Assembly: GCA_010365175.1 (NCBI GenBank)
Contig: JAAFGW010000119.1
Coordinates: 1-8,375, forward strand
Direction: 5' to 3'
Origin: Sulfuriferula multivorans
GTDB taxonomy: Bacteria; Pseudomonadota; Gammaproteobacteria; Burkholderiales; Thiobacillaceae
Length of the DNA: 8,375 bases
The position numbers and the translations under genes are program-made. Shown piece after piece: positions 1 through 5,170 of this stretch (positions within the stretch are counted from its first letter, which is position 1; each line of letters opens with the position of its first letter). Under the pieces are notes generated by a model, which saw only the letters and a program-made list of their open reading frames with translations, searched no databases and was not told the DNA's origin.

Positions 1-401
1 CGAGTGAGAAAACCCTGTCGATCCACGAAGTCACCACAACCCGGCGCGAGGCCTTTTACTGGCTGGCAATCCTGTTCACGTTTGCGCTGGGAACTGCTGC
101 AGGCGATCTTGCCGCCGAAACCATGAAACTTGGCTACGAGAATTCCACGTTGATGTTCGCCGCCATGATCGGTGTGGTGACAGTGGCCTATTACGGCTTT
201 CGCGCCAATGCCATTGCCGCGTTCTGGGCCGCCTACATCCTCACACGCCCGCTCGGTGCCTCGTTCGGCGACCTGCTTTCTCAACCAGTCTCCCACGGCG
301 GCTTGGGTTGGGGCACGGTTGGCACCAGTGTGGTTTTCCTCAGCGCCATCTTTGTGCTGGTGGTGTACCTCAGCCTTCGGCGCAAAGCGCAGTCTGTATA
401 A
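1..401 (+). CDS. COG4705-family integral membrane protein, C-terminal part (5' truncated by window edge)
   Basis: The reading frame is open from base 3 and gives 132 visible residues before the TAA stop; the true start lies outside the window, so the internal ATG at 123 is not the start. Four hydrophobic segments are visible, at about residues 19-38, 48-66, 68-92 and 103-125, and the protein ends in a short basic tail (LRRKAQSV). Two segments share a pattern, an aromatic-Trp pair followed by LG(T/A)xxGD: residues 17-35 (AFYW...LGTAAGD) and 72-90 (AFW...TRPLGASFGD). This is the signature I associate with COG4705, a family of uncharacterised membrane-anchored proteins built from repeats. Its substrate and role are not established as far as I know. 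A 157-base gap separates it from the cytochrome operon downstream, so it is probably a separate transcription unit. The family call is fairly sure; the function is unknown. Confidence 0.8.
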   Translation, partial: SEKTLSIHEVTTTRREAFYWLAILFTFALGTAAGDLAAETMKLGYENSTLMFAAMIGVVTVAYYGFRANAIAAFWAAYILTRPLGASFGDLLSQPVSHGGLGWGTVGTSVVFLSAIFVLVVYLSLRRKAQSV

Positions 402-420
402 GGCGTTGTAGCAGCGAAGC

Positions 421-451
421 ACCGGCTCTCCAAGAAGAAATTACCGGTTTT
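421..451 (+). terminator. possible weak terminator after the COG4705 gene
   Basis: ACCGG at 421-425 can pair with CCGGT at 444-448, and three more T follow. The stem is only 5 bp and the loop is 18 nt, so this is a poor intrinsic terminator. It is listed because it is the only inverted repeat I found just downstream of the stop codon. Confidence 0.22.
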
Positions 452-495
452 CCGCTGAGAAGTTGATGAATTGCCTTTGATACATAACACCGCAT

Positions 496-512
496 CTTAA
501 GGCTGCGCTAAG
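496..512 (+). promoter_or_regulatory. candidate PmrA/QseB-type operator (tandem half-sites)
   Basis: CTTAAG at 496-501 is followed after 5 bases by GCTAAG at 507-512, giving two similar hexamers repeated at 11-bp spacing, about one helical turn. OmpR-family regulators of the PmrA/QseB group bind direct repeats of the YTTAAK type separated by 5 bases. The first half-site matches that consensus fully; the second differs at its first two bases. The site lies 47 bases before the ATG of the first gene of an operon that encodes a QseB-like regulator, so autoregulation is a natural guess. TAGAGT at 523-528 is a possible -10 element, but it is weak. Confidence 0.45.
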
Positions 513-558
513 ACTGCACAACTAGAGTGGCTTCATTGCCTGTCTGAAGGAGGTCATC

Positions 559-1182
559 ATGCCCCACTTGAAAACCGAACCCCGTCGCGTGTACGACCCG
601 CTGCTACGGCTGCTGCACGCTGCTATCGCGCTGTCCATCAGCGCCCTCATCATCACCAGCCAGCTGGCTGACTGGTTCGAGCATGGCCCTTATGAAGACA
701 CGCTATGGAATCTGCATATTTTGTCCGGCTATGTGCTGGCAACGAGCTTTCTGACGCGTCTGCTGTGGGGCCTGGCAGGTCCGGCTAGCGCACGCTGGCG
801 CGACTTGTGGCACCCCGCAGTCTGGAAAGACAGCCTTCGGCGGCTACGCCTACCCACGGCACATCGAGTGGGACATGATCCGATCGCCAGCCTGGCTTAT
901 CTGTTTGCCTATGCTCTGATGGGGTTCATGATTGTCACTGGGTTAGGGCTCGCCGCCGGTGAGTTTCAGGCAGGCCCATTGGCAGGCTGGCTCGGCAATG
1001 CGTCATGGCTGGAAGACGTGCTCAAGGATCCGCACGAAGTCGGATTTGCGCTGATGCTGGGCTTTATCGGTCTGCACATGGCGGCGCTGGTTTTTCACCA
1101 TCTTCGTGGCGAACGTGTGGCGCAAAGCATGCTTACCGGCAAGCAATACATTGATGCAGAAAGCGAGGGACAACATGATTAA
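559..1182 (+). CDS. cytochrome b561-type membrane cytochrome, probable quinol oxidase of the SHP/DHC module
   Basis: This 207-residue inner-membrane diheme b-type cytochrome belongs to the b561 / Ni-Fe hydrogenase cytochrome b superfamily. Such proteins pass electrons from membrane quinol to a periplasmic acceptor. Four hydrophobic helices are visible at about residues 15-35, 52-74, 108-132 and 161-181. Candidate heme ligands are His20 (LLRLLHAAIAL), His53 (LWNLHILSGY), His102/His106 and His173 (GLHMAAL), the usual spread for this fold. The length is typical for the family. The start is well supported: a near-perfect ribosome binding site, AAGGAGG at 547-553, lies 5 bases before the ATG. The gene overlaps the next one by 8 bases, so translation is likely coupled. 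Its neighbours are an SHP-type and a DHC-type cytochrome c, and in known SHP loci a b561 gene accompanies both; the electron acceptor is therefore probably DHC (inference). Confidence 0.9.
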   Translation: MPHLKTEPRRVYDPLLRLLHAAIALSISALIITSQLADWFEHGPYEDTLWNLHILSGYVLATSFLTRLLWGLAGPASARWRDLWHPAVWKDSLRRLRLPTAHRVGHDPIASLAYLFAYALMGFMIVTGLGLAAGEFQAGPLAGWLGNASWLEDVLKDPHEVGFALMLGFIGLHMAALVFHHLRGERVAQSMLTGKQYIDAESEGQHD

Positions 1183-1579
1183 GCCGTTTGCCCTGGCCAT
1201 GCTGGCGCTGGTTTCCACCGGCGTCGCGGCCGCCGACACCCCGACAACCCTGATGGCGCATTTTGCACAAAAAACAGGCAGCCCTGTTTCGGCTCTGTCT
1301 GCCGCACGCGGCGAAACGCTCTACCGTAGCGAACACCCCGGACGCGCCGGCACGTCGGTGAGTTGCGCCAGTTGCCACACCGCCAACCCAAAACATCCCG
1401 GGCGCACCCGCGTCAACAAGCGCATCGAACCGCTGGCGCCGGCAGCGAATCCCGAGCGCTTCACCGATGTGGCCAAGGTCGAAAAATGGTTTCGACGTAA
1501 CTGCATGGACGTGCTTCAACGCGAATGCAACGCGCAGGAAAAGGGTGATTTCGTCGCCTGGCTCAGTCAAATCAAATAA
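1175..1579 (+). CDS. shp: SHP-type periplasmic monoheme cytochrome c (DUF1924)
   Basis: The product has 134 residues. A signal peptide (MIKPFALAMLALVSTGVAAA) probably ends at residue 20, leaving about 114 residues, close to sphaeroides heme protein. One heme-binding motif, CASCH, lies at 64-68. A second block, RRNC...C...EKGDFVAWL, follows at 107-130. In Rhodobacter sphaeroides SHP the sixth heme ligand is an asparagine near residue 88 of the mature protein, and it leaves when O2, NO or similar ligands bind. Asn109 here is about residue 89 after cleavage and is the likely equivalent. Cys110 and Cys117 flank that loop and could form a disulfide. The start at 1175 is preferred over an upstream in-frame ATG at 1106 because it gives a clean signal peptide and follows GAGGGA at 1165-1170. 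The gene overlaps the b561 gene by 8 bases. The physiological substrate of SHP proteins remains uncertain. Confidence 0.85.
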   Translation: MIKPFALAMLALVSTGVAAADTPTTLMAHFAQKTGSPVSALSAARGETLYRSEHPGRAGTSVSCASCHTANPKHPGRTRVNKRIEPLAPAANPERFTDVAKVEKWFRRNCMDVLQRECNAQEKGDFVAWLSQIK

Positions 1580-1589
1580 GGAGCGAACC

Positions 1590-2114
1590 ATGAATTATCT
1601 ATTACGTGGAATCGGTGTGCTGACAGCAGTCGGCACGGTCAGCTTGCTGGCTTTTTCATTGCCGTCTGGCGTGGCCCACGGCGATGGCGGTGGCGATGTC
1701 ATGCCCAGACTCACGCACAAAAACTGGCAGCAGGAATGCGCCAGCTGCCATCTCGCGTATTCTCCCGCTCTGCTGCCGCGTGCGTCATGGCAGCGCCTGA
1801 TGGGTAAGCTCGACAATCACTTTGGCGATAACGCCAGCCTTGATCCAGCAACCCAGGCTGATATCCTGAGATTCTTGGAGGCCAACGCCGCCGATGTCGG
1901 CACCAGCCAGATCGGGCGCAGGGTGATGCGCATGGGAGCGAAGGATGCCCCATTGCGCATCACCGACACCCGCTGGTTTGTGGGCAAACACGATGAAGTA
2001 CCGCGCGCAGCATGGTCGCGCAAATCGGTGGGCTCCGCCGCCAACTGCGCGGCATGCCACAGCAAGGCGGAACAGGGCGTGTTTGACGACGACACCGTCA
2101 GGATTCCGAAATGA
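1590..2114 (+). CDS. dhc: DHC-type diheme cytochrome c, probable electron donor to SHP
   Basis: The product has 174 residues, with an N-terminal hydrophobic export signal at about residues 5-29 that is either cleaved or kept as an anchor. Two heme c motifs are present, CASCH at 50-54 and CAACH at 153-157, so there is one near each end of the mature protein. The conserved blocks SYSPALLP-like (58-63), LDNHFGDNASLDP (74-86) and SVGSAANCAACH (146-157) are what I recall for the diheme cytochrome c family found beside SHP genes. His77 and His134 are candidate sixth ligands. Known DHC proteins reduce SHP in the periplasm, and the operon order here fits that role. AAGGAG at 1578-1583 overlaps the stop of the SHP gene and sits 6 bases before the ATG, which fixes this start over an upstream in-frame ATG inside SHP. 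Forty-two bases separate the gene from the regulator that follows. Confidence 0.87.
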   Translation: MNYLLRGIGVLTAVGTVSLLAFSLPSGVAHGDGGGDVMPRLTHKNWQQECASCHLAYSPALLPRASWQRLMGKLDNHFGDNASLDPATQADILRFLEANAADVGTSQIGRRVMRMGAKDAPLRITDTRWFVGKHDEVPRAAWSRKSVGSAANCAACHSKAEQGVFDDDTVRIPK

Positions 2115-2156
2115 GCGCAATCTAACTGCATCACGGCACTGGGGATAAACAACACG

Positions 2157-2828
2157 ATGCGCATATTGTTGGTGGAAGATGACCGCTTGTTGGGCGATGG
2201 TCTGCAGGCCGGGCTAACGCAGGCAGGCTATGCCGTCGACTGGCTGCGCGACGGCGAAGCCGCAGTGGCCGCATTGTCGACTGAATCGTTTGCCGCCGTG
2301 GTGCTCGATTTGGGCTTGCCCAAGCGCGATGGACTGTCCGTGCTGCAATGGTTGCGCGGGCGCCATGACGCTACGCCGGTTCTGATTCTCACCGCGCGTG
2401 ATCAACTGGAAGACAAGGTGCGCGGGCTCGATCTGGGCGCCGACGACTATGTGCTGAAACCGTTTGACCTCGATGAAGTGACCGCTCGATTACGCTCGGT
2501 AGTGCGGCGCGCCCATGGCCGCCCGGAACCGATTCTCACGCTGGGCGAAGTTGAACTCAATCCGGCGGCGCGCACTGTGATGCGCGCCGGCCAGGCGGTG
2601 GATCTGACGGCACGCGAATTCGATCTGCTGCATGTGCTGCTACAAAATTCCGACCGCGTGCTGACACGGCGATCACTGGAAGAACAGCTTTACACCTGGA
2701 ACGACGCTGTCGACAGCAATGCGCTCGAAGTCCACATCCATCACCTGCGACGCAAGCTCGGCAACGCGTTGATCCGCACGGTTCGCGGCGTCGGCTACAT
2801 GGCGTCATCCGCCGCCTCTCCATCATGA
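2157..2828 (+). CDS. qseB: OmpR/PhoB-family response regulator, QseB-like
   Basis: The product has 223 residues, a standard full-length OmpR-family regulator acting in the cytoplasm as a DNA-binding protein. The receiver domain spans about residues 1-115, with acidic residues at 8-9 (VEDD), the phosphorylation site Asp51 (VVLDLGLP), Thr79 (LILTARD) and Lys101 (KPF). The C-terminal winged-helix domain runs from about 125 to 218 and carries EEQLYTWND and ALEVHIHHLRRKLG, stretches that closely recall QseB/PmrA and differ from CusR/CopR. The ATG follows GGGGA at 2141-2145 at a rather long distance, so translation may depend partly on the upstream genes. It overlaps the kinase gene by 4 bases (ATGA). 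The group binds direct-repeat sites, and a candidate stands upstream of the first operon gene (496-512). The subfamily assignment is by eye; the signal and target genes are unknown. Confidence 0.88.
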   Translation: MRILLVEDDRLLGDGLQAGLTQAGYAVDWLRDGEAAVAALSTESFAAVVLDLGLPKRDGLSVLQWLRGRHDATPVLILTARDQLEDKVRGLDLGADDYVLKPFDLDEVTARLRSVVRRAHGRPEPILTLGEVELNPAARTVMRAGQAVDLTAREFDLLHVLLQNSDRVLTRRSLEEQLYTWNDAVDSNALEVHIHHLRRKLGNALIRTVRGVGYMASSAASPS

Positions 2829-4204
2829 GTGCTGCGCCCACCTATTCCCTGCGCCGACGTCTGGTATGGCTACTGACCAGTGCGGTGGCAGCGATCTGGC
2901 TGCTGTCGGTTGTGGTGGTTTATCAGCGCGCCCACCACGAGGCGGATGAACTGCTCGACAGCCAGCTGGCGCAGGTTGCAAGCACGTTGCTTGCCATTGT
3001 GGCGGGCGGCGAAGTCGACCATTTCGTCAAAGAACTGCACGAACACACTCAACGCTATCCCGTACCGATCGCATTCGAGGTATGGCACACCAGGCAGGGC
3101 GAAGCACGCCGTCTGGTGACGTCCCCGGGTCATGCCAAATTTGCAACGGGAATGACAGTCGGCTTTACTGAACATTTGTATCAAAACGAAAATTGGCGTT
3201 TCTATACTGTTCAGGATAACGATGCGGAGTACCGAGTCATTGTCGCGCAGGCCCATGCCGCGCGCGAACGGTTGGCGCGTGATATTGGTTTATCGCTCCT
3301 GATTCCCGGCATGCTCGCGTTACCCATGATGGCGCTGGTCGTATGGTGGGTTGTGGGACGCACGCTACGGCCAGTGGATGCGGTGGCTCATCAGGTCGGC
3401 TCGCTGGACGCGCAGGCACTGGCGCCGTTAGACGCATCGACCTCGCTGCCTGAAGAAATTGCCCCGCTTCATGCGGCGCTCAATGCCCTCATCCTGCGCG
3501 TTACCGAAGCCTTCGACAGTGAGCGCCGTTTTACCGCCGATGCAGCACACGAACTTCGCACCCCGCTGGCCGCACTGAAAATTCAGGCTCAGGTTGCGCA
3601 ACGCGCGCAGGAAGCGGACAGTCAGCAACGCGCGCTGGCACAGGTGATTGCCGGCGTTGACCGGATGACGCACCTGGTCGAGCAATTGCTCACTCTGGCG
3701 CGCGTCGATCCAGCCAGCCACACTATCCCCCTGCCACTTGACCCCGCCGAAACCATCGCCATGGTCTGCGCAGCGCTGCTGCCGCAGTCACAGCGCCAAG
3801 GACAAACCTTGATCGTTGATGTCGAATCGACATGCCAGGCGACGGTTTCCACTGCCTGGTTGCAGATCGCCATTCGAAATCTGCTGGACAACGCCATCCG
3901 CTATGCAGGCGAAGGCGCGCGCATTGAGGTCAGGCTCGTTCGGAAGGGGCCGGGCTGTTCAATCAGCGTCGCAGATAACGGCCCGGGCGTAGAACCCGAA
4001 AAGCGCGCGCATTTGACCTCGCGTTTTGCGCGCGGCGAATCGGAAACGGAAAGTGAAGGCTGTGGACTCGGGTTGTCCATCGTGAGCCGAATAGCCCAGT
4101 TATCCCATGCCAGACTGGAACTGGGGGAGGGGCTTCCGCGCAAGGATGGTGGTCATGGACTGGCCGCCACCCTGCATTTCAGCGAAGCACTTGACTCACG
4201 CTGA
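2825..4204 (+). CDS. qseC: membrane sensor histidine kinase, QseC-like
   Basis: The product has 459 residues. Helix 1 lies at about 13-33 and helix 2 at about 155-177, enclosing a periplasmic sensor region of some 120 residues of the 2CSK_N type found in QseC-like kinases. A HAMP-like linker follows (GRTLRPVDAVAHQV). The dimerisation helix carries the phospho-acceptor His242 (AAHELRTPLAALKIQ). The ATPase domain shows the N box (RNLLDNAIRY, 351-360), G1 (VADNGPGV, 382-389) and G2 (GCGLGLSIV, 412-420), so the enzyme looks intact. The start codon overlaps the regulator's stop as ATGA, which implies translational coupling. The sensor region is rich in histidine (His37, 38, 66, 72, 74, 88, 103, 117, 144), so a metal or heme-related signal is conceivable, but nothing proves it. 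The C-terminus lies 25 bases from the end of the convergent copper cluster. Confidence 0.88.
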   Translation: MSAAPTYSLRRRLVWLLTSAVAAIWLLSVVVVYQRAHHEADELLDSQLAQVASTLLAIVAGGEVDHFVKELHEHTQRYPVPIAFEVWHTRQGEARRLVTSPGHAKFATGMTVGFTEHLYQNENWRFYTVQDNDAEYRVIVAQAHAARERLARDIGLSLLIPGMLALPMMALVVWWVVGRTLRPVDAVAHQVGSLDAQALAPLDASTSLPEEIAPLHAALNALILRVTEAFDSERRFTADAAHELRTPLAALKIQAQVAQRAQEADSQQRALAQVIAGVDRMTHLVEQLLTLARVDPASHTIPLPLDPAETIAMVCAALLPQSQRQGQTLIVDVESTCQATVSTAWLQIAIRNLLDNAIRYAGEGARIEVRLVRKGPGCSISVADNGPGVEPEKRAHLTSRFARGESETESEGCGLGLSIVSRIAQLSHARLELGEGLPRKDGGHGLAATLHFSEALDSR

Positions 4205-4223
4205 ACTACGCCCTACCCAACAG

Positions 4224-4240
4224 AACGACTCAACGTCGTT
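4224..4240. terminator. small hairpin between convergent gene ends
   Basis: AACGAC (4224-4229) and GTCGTT (4235-4240) form a 6-bp stem with a 5-base loop. The hairpin covers the stop codon of the minus-strand Met-rich protein gene and starts 19 bases after the kinase stop. It could help both convergent transcripts end, but neither strand has a T-run after it, so it is only a weak candidate. Confidence 0.25.
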
Positions 4241-4592
4241 GGCCCGATCCCATTCCAGAACCTGGTCCCATGCCAGGGCCCATCATGCCCGGACCCATGC
4301 CTGCGGGTGGAGCATCGGGTAGCATTTTACCCTGCGCCTTTGCGCGTGCCTGCATCAATTTGTGGTGTTCCATTCTGAAAGCTTCGCGCTCCTGCTCGGT
4401 CTTCAGCATGCGCATTCGGTTCTGGTATTCGCTTCGTTCCTGAAGCGTCATCATTTCCGATCCATAGATACGGTCTCGATCCTGAATTTGCGCCGAGTCA
4501 GTCATATTTATCCGTTCACGAGTCTGATCAGCGGCCTGCGCAGAAACAGCCAACGGCAAGAAAACGAATAGTGCGAACTTTGATAATTTCAT
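4230..4592 (-). CDS. small exported Met/Gly-rich protein of a copper cluster, function unknown
   Basis: The product has 120 residues. A signal peptide is evident (MKLSKFALFVFLPLAVSAQA, cleavage near residue 20). The mature part begins with a charged helical stretch (about 24-90) rich in Arg, Glu, Gln and Met (RERINMTDSAQIQDRDRI, EREAFRMEHHKLM) and ends in a flexible tail of GMGP-type repeats (98-118). I count 13 Met residues in the mature protein plus His76-His77, so Cu(I) binding is plausible. I recall similar small proteins next to copper genes in betaproteobacteria, but none with a proven function. The helical part loosely recalls the Spy/CpxP family without a clear LTxxQ motif. The start at 4592 is chosen because AGGAG (4605-4601) is 8 bases away, whereas the ATG at 4598 is only 2 bases from it. 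An unusual inverted repeat abuts that site. Confidence 0.75.
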   Translation of the reverse strand: MKLSKFALFVFLPLAVSAQAADQTRERINMTDSAQIQDRDRIYGSEMMTLQERSEYQNRMRMLKTEQEREAFRMEHHKLMQARAKAQGKMLPDAPPAGMGPGMMGPGMGPGSGMGSGQRR

Positions 4593-4605
4593 GATCATAT
4601 CTCCT

Positions 4606-4671
4606 GGTTGAAAAGGGAGCAGCCAAGACATCCAACCCATACGAATGGACTCGACACGCTCCTTTTCAACC
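4606..4671 (-). repeat. long inverted repeat in the leader of the Met-rich protein gene
   Basis: GGTTGAAAAGGGAGC (4606-4620) and GCTCCTTTTCAACC (4658-4671) are complementary over 14 pairs with one bulged base and a 37-base loop. In the minus-strand transcript the 3' arm ends exactly where the ribosome binding site AGGAG (4605-4601) begins, and the 5' arm itself contains GAAAAGGAG, a second ribosome-binding-like sequence. No T-run follows on either strand, so it is not a classical terminator. It may act in translation control or mRNA stability, or be an operator. Confidence 0.6.
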
Positions 4672-4722
4672 TAGTACAAAATAACCAATACTTCGATCAT
4701 GTTTTTAAATACACGGGCCGCG

Positions 4723-4735
4723 GGCCGAGCCGGCC
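4723..4735 (-). terminator. GC-rich hairpin downstream of the CusF-like gene, possible weak terminator
   Basis: GGCCG (4723-4727) and CGGCC (4731-4735) form a 5-bp stem with a 3-base loop, 37 bases after the stop of the CusF-like gene. In the minus-strand direction an AT-rich stretch (TGTATTTAAAAA) follows only about 9 bases later, so termination would be inefficient. The rest of the 179-base gap (4593-4771) is AT-rich around 4672-4712 and could carry a promoter for the Met-rich protein gene, but I see no clear -35/-10 pair. Confidence 0.28.
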
Positions 4736-4771
4736 ACAGAAATACAGATTCACTGGCCCGGGTAAGCGCAC

Positions 4772-5083
4772 CTACTGCGCTGGCTTGATTGCGGTGATTG
4801 TCATTGCACCATTGATTTTCTCAACATGGAATTTCACGGCATCGCCGACCTTGACGCCATTCAACAGCGTGGGTGAAACCACCCGAAAAACCATGGTCAT
4901 GCCTGGCATATCCAGATTGGAAATCGGGCCGTGCTTGAGGGTGATTTTGTTATTTTCCGTGTCGATCTTGCGCACTACGCCATCGCTCATCGCACTGGCT
5001 GCAGCAGATGTTGGCGCGGCAGTTTGAGCATACAGCGGCGCGGTCAATGACAACGCAGCAATCAATACAATCAGTTTTTTCAT
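4772..5083 (-). CDS. cusF: CusF-like periplasmic copper-binding protein
   Basis: The product has 103 residues. A signal peptide covers about 1-19 (MKKLIVLIAALSLTAPLYA) and is followed by an Ala-rich linker and a small beta-barrel domain (about 33-100) of the CusF_Ec type. In E. coli CusF, Cu(I) is bound by His36, Met47 and Met49 and capped by Trp44. The aligned residues here are His51 (LKHGPI), Met62 and Met64 (MPGMTMVF), and Met59 in place of the Trp. The protein should thus bind Cu(I) or Ag(I) with an all-Met/His site. E. coli CusF hands metal to the CusCBA efflux complex; no adaptor or pump gene is in this window, so its partner here is unclear. GAAGGAG lies 7 bases before the ATG and settles the start. 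An 87-base leader separates it from the oxidase gene and contains a hairpin. Confidence 0.9.
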   Translation of the reverse strand: MKKLIVLIAALSLTAPLYAQTAAPTSAAASAMSDGVVRKIDTENNKITLKHGPISNLDMPGMTMVFRVVSPTLLNGVKVGDAVKFHVEKINGAMTITAIKPAQ

Positions 5084-5116
5084 GGTGAAACTCCTTCAGT
5101 TGAAAAAATACAGGCA

Positions 5117-5159
5117 GGCGGCAGACCGTTCGCGCAGAATCACGCAAATGTTTGCCGCC
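5117..5159 (-). promoter_or_regulatory. hairpin in the oxidase-cusF gap, possible attenuator or processing site
   Basis: GGCGGCA (5117-5123) and TGCCGCC (5153-5159) form a perfect 7-bp stem around a 29-base loop. In the minus-strand transcript a run of six T (5108-5103) follows after 8 bases, so it looks like a loose terminator between the oxidase and CusF-like genes. Partial termination or stabilisation of mRNA ends would both fit. The flank TGTATTT also follows a hairpin ahead of the first gene of the cluster. Confidence 0.35.
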
Positions 5160-5170
5160 ACAACGATCAG

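Noticed and set aside
1133..1591. Minus-strand open frame of 152 codons antisense to the SHP gene
   Set aside because: It lies wholly opposite a well-supported cytochrome gene, has an atypical Arg/Cys/Gly-rich composition and lacks a ribosome binding site or recognisable domain; it is a by-product of GC-rich coding DNA.
1817..2164. Minus-strand open frames of 111-115 codons antisense to the DHC gene
   Set aside because: They mirror the conserved diheme cytochrome and show no domain, signal or start context of their own.
2157..4204. Calling the two-component pair CusRS/CopRS because copper genes are adjacent
   Set aside because: The pair is co-directional and nearly overlapping with the cytochrome genes, convergent to the copper cluster, and its sequence blocks resemble QseB/QseC more than CusR/CusS.
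4246..4300. Short near-repeats of CCCATGCC/CCCGGACCC type as a DNA repeat or array
   Set aside because: They simply encode the GMGP-type tail of the Met-rich protein and are explained by its amino-acid repeats.
4608..5027. Plus-strand open frame of 139 codons through the 4593-4771 gap and antisense to the CusF-like gene
   Set aside because: Most of it is the complement of a clear CusF-like gene, and its start falls in one arm of the inverted repeat with no upstream ribosome site suited to it.
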